This document shows positions 7,689-14,621 of a DNA stretch of 18,967 nt, in pieces (position 1 is the first letter of the stretch; the number at the start of each line of letters is the position of its first letter). Under the pieces are notes generated by a model. The model searched no databases and was not told the DNA's origin. It saw nothing but the letters and a program-made list of their open reading frames with translations. The translations under genes and the position numbers were made by a program. The DNA is from Candidatus Neomicrothrix sp. UBA2974 (GTDB lineage Bacteria > Actinomycetota > Acidimicrobiia > Acidimicrobiales > MedAcidi-G1), in contig DEAU01000033.1 of assembly GCA_002348705.1 (NCBI GenBank), positions 3,683 to 22,649 on the forward strand, in the 5' to 3' direction.

Positions 7689-8171
7689 ATGGGCGACAGC
7701 CGCCGCAAACGGATCCGGATGACCGATGAAGAGATGTGGACGTTCATCGAGGAGCAGAAGAGCCTGCAGGTCGCCTGCCTCGAAAAGGACGGGTCGATTC
7801 ATCTCTCGACTCTCTGGTTTGCGGTCCTCGCCGAGCGGCTCGCCTTCGGGACATACACCAAATCGCAGAAGATAATGAATCTGCATAGGGACAATCGGAT
7901 CACCGTCCTCCTCGAAGACGGCCTTGAGTACGAGAATCTCCGTGGAATGATGATTAAGGGACGAGCCGTGCTCCATGCTGACGACGAAAATGGTGGTGCC
8001 GACGAAGTTCGTCGTGTGGCACGGGCGGTAATGCGGCGAAACCAGCCGGAGATTCCCGAGGAGCATTTCGAGTCAGCTGTAGAGCTCTGGGCAGCAAAAC
8101 GGACCGCCGTAGTGGTCGAACCAGAGACGGTGATTTCTTGGGATCACACCAAGTTGGAAGGCGCGTACTGA
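7689..8171 (+). CDS. PPOX-class (pyridoxamine 5'-phosphate oxidase-like) split-barrel protein
   Basis: The 160-residue product belongs to the flavin/F420-binding split-barrel superfamily, which uses FMN or F420 for redox reactions on varied substrates. Recognisable features are the N-terminal helix and strand (FIEEQKSLQVACLEKDGSIH), the LWFAV segment, TYTKSQKIMNLHRDNRITVLLEDG (the loop and strand that contact the cofactor phosphate), and the closing RTAVVVEPETVISWDH. The ATG at 7689 is 6 nt after a GGGGGAGGG ribosome binding site; an upstream in-frame ATG at 7599 would translate the terminator region and is rejected. The stop overlaps the next start in TGATG, implying co-translation with the zinc-ribbon gene. 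The physiological substrate is unknown. Confidence 0.85.
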   Translation: MGDSRRKRIRMTDEEMWTFIEEQKSLQVACLEKDGSIHLSTLWFAVLAERLAFGTYTKSQKIMNLHRDNRITVLLEDGLEYENLRGMMIKGRAVLHADDENGGADEVRRVARAVMRRNQPEIPEEHFESAVELWAAKRTAVVVEPETVISWDHTKLEGAY

Positions 8172-8875
8172 TGGAGGCGCTGTTTGCCGTTCAGGACGAG
8201 GATGTGGTCAAAGGACAGCTGGAGCATCGGAGGGCCAACCTGCCTGAACGGACAGCCGTGATTGCTGTAGAGGCCGAGCGGGCAGCGACTATGACCCAAG
8301 TCCAAGCGTTGGAATTGGAGCGTCTCGACTACGCCCGTCGACAACACCGCTATGAGGGCGAGGTAACGGCCGTCGAGGTCCGCATAATCGAGTTGAACGA
8401 AAAACTCTACAGCGGTGGAATCACGTCACCGAAGGAAGCAGCCAGCCTCCAAGACGAGATAAACCACCTTCTGAAGAGGCAGGACGACCTCGAGGGCCAA
8501 GTGCTTGAAATCATGGAGACTCTCGAGCCGGTCGATGCTCGTCTCAAAGAATTGGCAGAAGTGGCCGAGCAGCAGGACATGGCAATATTGGAGGCTCGCG
8601 AATCTCTCAAGGTGGCCGAAGCCGGAATCGTCGACAAACTTGCGGAATCGGCTAAGCGTCGGACCGAAGCGGTTGCTTCCGTGGGTAGTGACCTGCTAGC
8701 CCGTTACGAACGTAACCGGCCGACGTTTGGTTCCAGCGCGGTGGTTGGTTTCTCTGGTTCAGATTGCAGTGGCTGTCCCTCGTCAATGCCGGCCGTGGAG
8801 GCCGACCGGGTTCGGTGCCTTCCGGCAGGAACCTTGGCCGATTGCAACGAGTGCGGTCGCCTCGTCGCTCGTTGA
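8171..8875 (+). CDS. CT398-like coiled-coil protein with C-terminal zinc ribbon
   Basis: The 234-residue product has a long heptad-rich helical hairpin (about residues 5-170, rich in Glu, Leu, Lys and Arg, turning at LYSGGITSPKE) followed by a zinc ribbon with Cys199, Cys202, Cys225 and Cys228. This is the architecture of the CT398/DUF164-type proteins (Mycobacterium Rv2229c is an example), whose role is unsettled; nucleic-acid or secretion-related scaffolding has been suggested. The start is the ATG at 8171, which shares one base with the preceding stop. In mycobacteria the gene sits beside an RNase H/histidine-phosphatase fusion; here a histidine phosphatase follows two genes later. Confidence 0.85.
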   Translation: MEALFAVQDEDVVKGQLEHRRANLPERTAVIAVEAERAATMTQVQALELERLDYARRQHRYEGEVTAVEVRIIELNEKLYSGGITSPKEAASLQDEINHLLKRQDDLEGQVLEIMETLEPVDARLKELAEVAEQQDMAILEARESLKVAEAGIVDKLAESAKRRTEAVASVGSDLLARYERNRPTFGSSAVVGFSGSDCSGCPSSMPAVEADRVRCLPAGTLADCNECGRLVAR

Positions 8876-8901
8876 TCGATACAGGTCAGGAGGCGAGGCC
8901 G

Positions 8902-9375
8902 GTGTTCGTCTGGTTTATTGTCGTCTCAGTCGTCGCCGTCACTCTGGTCTTCAAGAGCGCGGCCATGGACATGCGCTTGGTGGCGGTCGGAGCTGTCCTG
9001 CCGGTAGTTGAAGCTGTTTTGGGTGGACCGGGCCTTCTCCACACCCTGTTGTGTGGTGTTCTCCTGCTGCTAGGAGTGATGCTCATAGGTCGAGGTCGAC
9101 GTGTGGTCCAGCGGCGGTGGCTTGGTGTGCCGATCGGTCTGCTTTCCCACCTTGTATTAGATGGGACGTGGGTTGACACCGAGATTTTCTGGTGGCCGTT
9201 CGCTGGAGCCGACGCCCTCGGTGATGCTTCGGTGTCCGATTTCGGTCGAGGCTGGGTGGGCCTCTTGATGGAGGTGATTGGCATCGGCCTGGGGATCTGG
9301 GCGTGGAAGCGGTTTGACCTCTGCCGGCCAGAGGCCAGAAGATCGCTGATTCGTTACGGCCGACTCAAGGCATAG
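8902..9375 (+). CDS. Small membrane protein resembling membrane-bound hydrolases (YbcI/DUF457-like)
   Basis: The 157-residue product starts at a GTG (8902) placed 8 nt after a perfect AGGAGG at 8888-8893; longer readings that start inside the zinc-ribbon gene are rejected. Hydrophobic stretches at about 3-16, 26-41, 49-63, 75-86 and 117-134 suggest four or five membrane segments. His47-Thr48 in LLHTLL and His83/Asp87 in LLSHLVLDG, followed by FWWPF, resemble the His/Asp pattern of the DUF457 membrane-bound metal-dependent hydrolase family. Lipid or isoprenoid substrates have been proposed for that family; none can be inferred here. It lies in a tight plus-strand run between the zinc-ribbon and the phosphatase genes. 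Confidence 0.7.
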   Translation: MFVWFIVVSVVAVTLVFKSAAMDMRLVAVGAVLPVVEAVLGGPGLLHTLLCGVLLLLGVMLIGRGRRVVQRRWLGVPIGLLSHLVLDGTWVDTEIFWWPFAGADALGDASVSDFGRGWVGLLMEVIGIGLGIWAWKRFDLCRPEARRSLIRYGRLKA

Positions 9376-9386
9376 CGGCGTTTCTG

Positions 9387-9992
9387 ATGCTTCACGTCAT
9401 TCGCCATGGACGCACAGAGTCCAACGCTTCTGGCCTCATGCTGGGACGGCTCGATCCGGATCTCGATGACTTGGGACAGCGTCAGGCCATTGCCGTAGCA
9501 GCGGCGATAGGGCCGGTCCATCGAGTGGTTTCTAGCCCTCTTAGCAGAACTCGACGCACGGCTGCTGCGTTCGAGGCAGTCGAAAAAAAGGCCGATGAGG
9601 AATTCGTCGAAATTGACGAACGATGGATCGAGATGGACTACGGCGAATTCGATGGCCGTCCGCTCGCCGACGTATCACCGGAGACCTGGGCAATTTGGAG
9701 GTCAGACTTGGATTGGGCGCCGCCAAATGGTGAATCGCACCGGTCCCTTGGACGTCGAGTACGGGCGGCACTAGAGGACCTTGCCGAGGACGCTAGGGAT
9801 TCCGAGGTCGTCGTGGTGACACATGTGTCTCCCATCAAGGCGGCCTTGGCTTGGGTGCTCGACGTTGGCGAGGAGGTGGCTTGGCGGACATTTGTAGCTC
9901 CAGCCTCGATCATGACGATCGGATTCGGTCCAGGGGGGCCGTCGCTGCATGGGTTCAACGACACTTGCCACCTAGGCGGCGTCGGCGCCTGA
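9387..9992 (+). CDS. Histidine phosphatase family protein (phosphoglycerate mutase-like)
   Basis: The 201-residue product shows the RHG signature with the phospho-accepting His7 (VIRHGRTESN), the phosphate-pocket Arg in SSPLSRTRRTA (48-60), the acid Glu82 in WIEMDYGEFDG, and the second catalytic His146 in VVTHVSPIK. This is a monofunctional version of the phosphatase half of the mycobacterial RNase H/acid phosphatase fusion (CobC-like); cobalamin pathway, sugar phosphate and nucleotide substrates are all possible. The ATG lies 11 nt after the previous stop with only a weak ribosome binding site, fitting an operon. It is convergent with the kinase gene, 18 nt away. Confidence 0.88.
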   Translation: MLHVIRHGRTESNASGLMLGRLDPDLDDLGQRQAIAVAAAIGPVHRVVSSPLSRTRRTAAAFEAVEKKADEEFVEIDERWIEMDYGEFDGRPLADVSPETWAIWRSDLDWAPPNGESHRSLGRRVRAALEDLAEDARDSEVVVVTHVSPIKAALAWVLDVGEEVAWRTFVAPASIMTIGFGPGGPSLHGFNDTCHLGGVGA

Positions 9993-10010
9993 CTAGGTCC
10001 AGAGTGATTC

Positions 10011-11150
10011 TCAGGGTCCGGATTCAGGCATCAATTCGACAGCGTCTAGGTCTCGGATGGTAGTGACAACGCGGTCGAGCATTTCGCCGACCAGTTGGAC
10101 AGCGCGTTCGTTCACTAGTTCTACGCCCCCTCCGGCCTGGATCGGGTAGCACAGGCAAAACAGGGCTGTGCGTCGGTAGTCCTCCCACAGCAAGTCCATT
10201 GGATAATCGATGCCAGATTCGGCGAGAGTTGAAAGGTAGGTCTCGCAAAGACGGGTCTCGTGTTTCCGTCGGTCGTCAACGGTGAGACTCTGGCTCAGGA
10301 AATAGCCAAGGTCGTAACCGCCGACCGTACGGACACATATCTGCCAGTCAATAGCTACAACTTCTGGGTCGGTTCCGGCTCCATCTTCCTTAAAGAACAG
10401 GTTGTCCAGGCGGTAGTCGGCGTGACAGAGGGTGGTTTGGCGTTCAGGGAAGGTCATCATTTGGGCGGCAGCGGCGGGGAACCGTTCACCGACGGAGCGG
10501 ATGTCATCGTCGACGCGGTCGCCGAAGGCATTAAGAAATGGTTCCCAAGCAGTAGCCACCCCGTGCTGCACTCCCTGTGGCAAAGGTGGATCCCAGCCGC
10601 AGGGGAGCCAAGAAAGGTTTGTTGCAAAGGCAGGGCTTTCCCAGAAGGTGGCGTGGTGGCGCGCCAACGCTTTTACCGCAAGCTCGGCGAGTTCAGGTGG
10701 GCATCCATCGAGTTGACTGTGGACTGTGGCGTCGGATAGATCCTCTAGTAGCAGTACAAAATCGTCGCTCTCCGGGTCATGTTCAGCCGCCAGGCAATGC
10801 GGTGTGGCGATCGGGGTCATTTCGGCTGCTGTCCGGTAGAACGCAACCTCCTTGCGGTAGAACTCGAATGTCCGAGTCACGAAGCGGGTTGCTTCGTGGT
10901 CCGCCGGCAACTTCAGTACCACCGAGTTGGGTCCTGTTCCACCCTCGTAAGTCAGGGTGATCCGGTGGAGGAGACCCATGAGACCTACGCCCTGCCCGAT
11001 GGGTTCGGCGTCGAAGCTGGCCACTCGGCCACCTTCCAAAGCTCTGGAAGCGCTCAGTGCGTCAGTCAGCCAGTCGGTAGTGACTTCTGCAACAGAAGAA
11101 GGAAAACCATGTTTTCCGGTCTGCGCGGGAAGATCTTGATCTCTGCTCAT
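10011..11150 (-). CDS. Phosphotransferase-fold kinase (APH / ecdysteroid kinase-like)
   Basis: The 379-residue product has the protein-kinase-like small-molecule kinase layout: a phosphate-binding lobe with the ATP-anchoring Lys80 in VVLK, a hinge (FVLLLEDLSDA, 131-141), the catalytic loop LCHADYRLDN (His243, Asp245, Asp249, Asn250) and the metal-binding Asp268 in AIDWQ. The HADYRLDN spelling and length suit the broad APH/EcK-like families used by Actinobacteria, often in lipid or steroid degradation. There is no reason to call it antibiotic resistance. The ATG at 11150 has a weak ribosome binding site; the pentapeptide-repeat gene ends 42 nt upstream, so they may be co-transcribed. The substrate is unknown. 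Confidence 0.85.
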   Translation of the reverse strand: MSRDQDLPAQTGKHGFPSSVAEVTTDWLTDALSASRALEGGRVASFDAEPIGQGVGLMGLLHRITLTYEGGTGPNSVVLKLPADHEATRFVTRTFEFYRKEVAFYRTAAEMTPIATPHCLAAEHDPESDDFVLLLEDLSDATVHSQLDGCPPELAELAVKALARHHATFWESPAFATNLSWLPCGWDPPLPQGVQHGVATAWEPFLNAFGDRVDDDIRSVGERFPAAAAQMMTFPERQTTLCHADYRLDNLFFKEDGAGTDPEVVAIDWQICVRTVGGYDLGYFLSQSLTVDDRRKHETRLCETYLSTLAESGIDYPMDLLWEDYRRTALFCLCYPIQAGGGVELVNERAVQLVGEMLDRVVTTIRDLDAVELMPESGP

Positions 11151-11192
11151 GTCGTTACCAGTCCACTCAGTTTTGCGATATTTGGTTCTCGC

Positions 11193-11888
11193 TCAGTCGT
11201 GATTGTCTAGCCCGCCGGAGGATGGAGGAGCGAAGCCGTCTGGCCAGCGGGTAGTGGCATCGTGACGGATGCCGTCCAGCACTACACCTTCGAGTTGAGC
11301 GCCGGTCAGATCAGCTCCCACCAAGTCGGTCAGGGAGAGGTCGACGCCTATGAGCGATGCACCCCTCAATATGGAACCGGAAAGATTCGCGGCACGGATT
11401 ATGGCTCCATTCAAGATCGCGCTTCGTAAATCAGCACCGCCGGCGAATACTCCCGTCATGTCGGCCTCGAGCATGCACGTTCGGCTTAGGCAGGACCCAG
11501 CAAGACTTGCCGCTCCAAGATCAGCACAAGTCAGGTCGGCTCCGGTCAACCAGGCTCCACCCAACTCGGTGCTGCGTAGATCGGCGCTACCCATTCGAGC
11601 GTTGCCTAGCCATGACCGACTGAGCACCGCACCACCGAGATCGGCTTCGGTCAGGTCGGCGTTCCATAAGTTGGCATGGTGGAGGTCGGCATCAGCAAAA
11701 ATCGTGCTTCGGCAGATGGTGTGACGGAGATCGGCGCCAACTAACCGAGCACCCGACAGATCGGATCCACTGAGCACGGCGCCGCCGAGCCATGATTCAC
11801 TGAGGTCTGCCGAACGAAGATTGCAGTCTGTCAAATCGGCACCAGCTAGGTCGACGCCCGCTGTGACCTCATGTCCTCGCACCCACAT
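11193..11888 (-). CDS. Pentapeptide-repeat protein
   Basis: From the ATG at 11888 the product has 231 residues, nearly all of them pentapeptide repeats of the A(D/N)Lxx type (for example GADLTDCNLRSADLSESWLG), running to a short C-terminal tail. Such proteins fold as a right-handed quadrilateral beta-helix. Known members mimic DNA and protect gyrase, but most have no assigned role, and nothing here supports a resistance function. The frame is open for 50 more codons upstream to 12038, but that part lacks repeats and would overlap the divergent transporter, so I prefer the ATG preceded by AAGGAG. A clear internal duplication of 50 residues is described separately. Confidence 0.8.
   Translation of the reverse strand: MWVRGHEVTAGVDLAGADLTDCNLRSADLSESWLGGAVLSGSDLSGARLVGADLRHTICRSTIFADADLHHANLWNADLTEADLGGAVLSRSWLGNARMGSADLRSTELGGAWLTGADLTCADLGAASLAGSCLSRTCMLEADMTGVFAGGADLRSAILNGAIIRAANLSGSILRGASLIGVDLSLTDLVGADLTGAQLEGVVLDGIRHDATTRWPDGFAPPSSGGLDNHD
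11568..11807 (-). repeat. Internal 150-bp-period duplication within the pentapeptide-repeat gene
   Basis: The segments at 11718-11807 and 11568-11657 encode related 30-residue stretches (both begin DL-acid-rich, continue LGGAVLS, and end ADLR followed by T). They are exactly 50 residues, that is ten pentapeptides, apart. The DNA is similar too, sharing CTGAGCAC and AGATCGGCGC at matching positions. This indicates growth of the beta-helix by duplication of two and a half coils. Confidence 0.6.
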
Positions 11889-11985
11889 GGTCTCCTTCAC
11901 CAGTTGGAGGTTAGGCCACGCGACTTGTCTCTTGTTTCTGGCTCCCGACGTGGTCGCCGGCTCCACAGTCCGGCAGCATTCGTCA

Positions 11986-12843
11986 GTGACCGTTTTGTTG
12001 GCGGGCTTGGCGGCCATCGTGTTTGGTCTTGGCGACATTCTCGGTGGCGTTGCAATTCAGCGCGCCAATCGTTTAGGCGCCCCGATAGCTATAGCCACTA
12101 TCGCGACATTTGTTGGGGCGCTGATCCTTGGCGGCGTGGTATTGGTTCGGCCTCCGGAAACGGTGCGGCTAGAAGACGTTCTGTGGCCAATCGGCGCGGG
12201 GACCATGGCTGCCATCACCCGCCCACTGCTTTACCTTGGGATGGCCCGAGGGCCGGTGGCGGTATTCGCTCCGGGGTACGGACTGACCATGATCGTGGTG
12301 CCGGCGATCTTGGGTCCGTTCATCGGTCAGGGACTGCAGACCGTCGAAGTCATCGGACTGCTTTTGGCGGTTCCGGCGGTCGTCTTCCTGTCGGGAGAGG
12401 GGAAACTTCCCAAATTTGGTGAGTTCGTCCGGAGTCCAGTTATCGGCCTCGCCCTCATAGTAGGAACGAGCCTTGGGATGACAGGCATTTTCTTGACTCA
12501 GGCAGCGCCCGAGGCAGGAGATCTTCCAGCCTTTCTGGTACTGGCAACCGGAGCAGTGATTCTGCCTCTGGCCGCCTGCCGGCAATCATCGAACCTATGG
12601 CCCGAACGGTTAGTCCGTCGTTATGGGCTCGTTCTGGGTTGCTTTACCGGAACGGCGTTTCTATTGAGTACCGCGGCATATCTCAGAGGATCGGCGGCAG
12701 TGGTTACTGCACTGGTCGCGCTTTGCCCAGGAATTAGCGTCCTTGTCTCCTGGCGGTTCCTAGGGGAGCGGCTTTACCCCTTGCAGGCCTTGGGCGGTTT
12801 CTTTGGAACGATCGCCGTGGTTTGTTTCTCGATGGCTACCTAA
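11986..12843 (+). CDS. EamA/DMT-superfamily permease
   Basis: From the GTG at 11986 the product has 285 residues, mostly hydrophobic, with about ten predicted membrane segments in two halves, as in drug/metabolite transporters of the EamA type. Typical marks are the first segment LLAGLAAIVFGLGDILGGVAIQ, the RPLLYLGMARGPVAV segment, and the final FLGERLYPLQALGGFFG, which matches the usual GE...Q..G pattern of the family. No Shine-Dalgarno is seen; upstream in-frame starts (11821 ATG, 11887 ATG, 11950 GTG) would add polar residues and overlap the divergent pentapeptide gene. The substrate cannot be predicted. It is transcribed away from the pentapeptide gene across a 97-nt gap. Confidence 0.78.
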   Translation: MTVLLAGLAAIVFGLGDILGGVAIQRANRLGAPIAIATIATFVGALILGGVVLVRPPETVRLEDVLWPIGAGTMAAITRPLLYLGMARGPVAVFAPGYGLTMIVVPAILGPFIGQGLQTVEVIGLLLAVPAVVFLSGEGKLPKFGEFVRSPVIGLALIVGTSLGMTGIFLTQAAPEAGDLPAFLVLATGAVILPLAACRQSSNLWPERLVRRYGLVLGCFTGTAFLLSTAAYLRGSAAVVTALVALCPGISVLVSWRFLGERLYPLQALGGFFGTIAVVCFSMAT

Positions 12844-13056
12844 CTCTGACCAAGGGCAGAAAATGAGTTCACGCTGCCTGAGCAGATCAGACAGGGAATC
12901 AGCCTGAAAGCTCGACACTTTGACGTCGCTATACCTGATTCGCAGTGCGGTGAAGTGTTGACTTCTGGAGGCGTCAATCACACAGGCAGACCTGCTGCCT
13001 CTGAGCGATGGTGATGAGAACTCCGTTGCAGTTGCCCGGCTAGGCATCCTGCGAAA

Positions 13057-13062
13057 TATGGT
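13057..13062 (+). promoter_or_regulatory. Candidate -10 element TATGGT for a leaderless transcript
   Basis: TATGGT matches TAnnnT and ends 6 nt before the GTG at 13069, so transcription would begin at the start codon. No Shine-Dalgarno is visible, which agrees with leaderless translation. TTGCCC at 13032-13037 is a possible but 19-nt-spaced -35. The rest of 12844-13068 holds a small hairpin (AGGCAG/CTGCCT) and no other gene that I can support. Confidence 0.4.
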
Positions 13063-13068
13063 TCTGGT

Positions 13069-13422
13069 GTGGACGACGAACACCGACCAACCGAGCTCGG
13101 CCTCGTCGGCGAAGCTCCTTACTTTGCCACCATCTTCACCACCAAAATGACCGAAGATCTGGATGGGTATGAGGAAATGGCCGACCGAATGGCAGGGCTT
13201 GTAGATGCCCGCGAAGGATTCCTGGGGATGCAGTCGGCGCGCGGGGACGATGGTCTTGGAATCACTGTGTGTTATTGGCGATCAGAAGAGGACATCACAG
13301 CGTGGCGAGATGACATTGAGCACCTGGAAGCCCAAGAGGAAGGTTGTAGTCGCTGGTACGCCCAGTACACCGTGGAAGTTGCGCGAGTGGAGCGAACGAT
13401 CGAGTTCGAGCGCCCTGAGTAA
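13069..13422 (+). CDS. Antibiotic biosynthesis monooxygenase (ABM) domain protein
   Basis: The 117-residue product is a single dimeric alpha/beta-barrel (ABM) domain: a first strand YFATIFTTKM, a helix (DLDGYEEMADRMAGLVDAREGFLGMQSARG), a strand GLGITVCYWRSEEDITAWR and a C-terminal strand with YTVEVARVERTIEFER. The spelling resembles YqjZ-type proteins. Despite the family name, most members are not in antibiotic pathways; they act as small cofactor-free oxygenases or have unknown roles. The GTG at 13069 is the only in-frame start before the first strand. It stands alone, convergent with the DUF2061 gene 80 nt downstream. Confidence 0.8.
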   Translation: MDDEHRPTELGLVGEAPYFATIFTTKMTEDLDGYEEMADRMAGLVDAREGFLGMQSARGDDGLGITVCYWRSEEDITAWRDDIEHLEAQEEGCSRWYAQYTVEVARVERTIEFERPE

Positions 13423-13502
13423 GTCCTCTCAGATACTCCAACTGGTAGAAGTAACATTCAAAGACATGTAGTGATGCCCTTCTTCGCTGTCGCCAGATGT
13501 AA

Positions 13503-14048
13503 CTACGGGCGCCCGTCGACTATGCCCCATCGGATTCGTGCCCAGTAGCGCTCGTGGAAAAAATAGAGAACCAACTTTGTAATGACCTCAAGTCCACCGA
13601 TTGAGATGGCCGTTGCAAGGTTGCCAGTAAAGAGGAGCCCCAGCAGCATGGTGTCTGCGCTAGCAAGCACTCGCCAGGTCGCCGTCTTGGTGGCCGAACG
13701 TCGCCGACCATCGCGGTAGTGGCCTTCCTCGTCCAAAGTCCGGTCCCATTTAAGCCGCAGCCACAGCCGTTCATGCAGGTAGTAGAGCGTCATCTTCGTC
13801 ACCACTTCGGTGAGGGCGATGAAGGCGGCTGTCCTTGCTTTGTCAGCCCCGCTCGACTCTTCAAGACCAAAGAAGGAACCAAGAACGCTCAGAATGACAA
13901 ATGACAGGACCAGAGTGTCGATAGTTCCGACTATTCGCCAGGAGATGGCTTTGGCTATGGACCGCGCAGGCTGAATCTCTGGCGGGTTCGGTGGATCTAG
14001 TCGTGGATCTTCAGGACCAAAGATAGGGCGTTCTGGTTGTTCTTTCAT
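13503..14048 (-). CDS. Membrane protein with two tandem DUF2061 domains
   Basis: The 181-residue product carries two copies of the short DUF2061 unit: residues 30-101 (KAISWRIVGTIDTLVLSF to LTEVVTKMTLYYLHERLW) and 118-174 (KTATWRVLASADTMLLGL to GLEVITKLVLYFFHERYW). Each copy has an R/W-rich amphipathic entry, a membrane segment, and the conserved E..TK..LYxxHER.W block. The first 29 residues are Pro-rich and polar. The function of DUF2061 is unknown. The ATG at 14048 has only a weak ribosome binding site. It lies on the same strand as, and 112 nt downstream of, another small membrane protein gene. Confidence 0.85.
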   Translation of the reverse strand: MKEQPERPIFGPEDPRLDPPNPPEIQPARSIAKAISWRIVGTIDTLVLSFVILSVLGSFFGLEESSGADKARTAAFIALTEVVTKMTLYYLHERLWLRLKWDRTLDEEGHYRDGRRRSATKTATWRVLASADTMLLGLLFTGNLATAISIGGLEVITKLVLYFFHERYWARIRWGIVDGRP

Positions 14049-14160
14049 TTCACATTCAGTCTGTTATTGGTCGCCGGGAAAGGGTGGAAGGACGGACGAA
14101 TCTCGGTTGGAGGTAAACGCAGACGGCTCAGTGACCATAATAGGGGCGCCGTGTTCGACC

Positions 14161-14529
14161 TCATTTCGAAACAGAATTTCGAGGAAATCGGCGGATGGCG
14201 AAGAAGAGTCCCCAGACGCTGCCACCGATGATGCCACCAAGCATTTGCTGAAGGACATTGGCTCCTCCTGCACTGATTCCAAAGAGCGGGATAGCGAGTG
14301 TGAGATAGGCCACAACTATCAGCCTGGGAGCAAGGTGGCGTCGACGTAGCCCAATGGATACGAGAAGCGCTGCGAGCAGAGGAAGCAGAACGAACGTCAC
14401 CAGAGCTTCCCAGCCGCTAAGCACTCCATCTCTTGAAAAATTGTTCTCGGCAGAGGCAATGAATGAACCAGCTAAGAAGCCGGTCAGGGTCGTAGCAGAG
14501 ATGATCTGCCTGTTGATCCGGACCGCCAT
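14161..14529 (-). CDS. Small hypothetical membrane protein
   Basis: I do not recognise the 122-residue product. Hydropathy suggests four membrane segments (about 9-26, 42-61, 69-86 and 94-112), with basic loops LRRRHLAPR and the C-terminal AIRRFPR that would face the cytoplasm under the positive-inside rule. Glycine-rich small-residue packing (GGANVLQQMLGGIIGGSVWG) marks the last segment. The ATG at 14529 lies 92 nt from the divergent TauE/SafE-type permease start. The overlapping frame on the same strand (14064-14315) is polar and repeat-free and is judged a shadow. Confidence 0.6.
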   Translation of the reverse strand: MAVRINRQIISATTLTGFLAGSFIASAENNFSRDGVLSGWEALVTFVLLPLLAALLVSIGLRRRHLAPRLIVVAYLTLAIPLFGISAGGANVLQQMLGGIIGGSVWGLFFAIRRFPRNSVSK

Positions 14530-14621
14530 TGAATCAGTCTGCCGCCTTTCTTGCGGTAGGTGGTCGGACAGACATTGGCCCCCAGTCGTTTTCAGGGACT
14601 CAGATTTGACAGAGTGGCACT

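Noticed and set aside
10011..11150. Aminoglycoside resistance gene
   Set aside because: The kinase fold is shared with resistance enzymes, but the sequence and length fit the broad actinobacterial APH/EcK-like families; nothing points to an antibiotic substrate.
11193..11888. Quinolone-resistance (Qnr/MfpA) protein
   Set aside because: Pentapeptide repeats alone do not show gyrase protection, and no Qnr-specific loops can be recognised.
12760..13083. Minus-strand frame of 107 codons in the gap before the ABM gene
   Set aside because: It overlaps the end of the transporter and the start of the ABM gene, has no recognisable domain, and lacks a ribosome binding site.
14606..14611. Perfect TTGACA as a -35 for the first TauE/SafE gene
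   Set aside because: A -10 at the proper 17-nt spacing would fall inside the coding region and the hexamer there (TCTGGG) does not fit.
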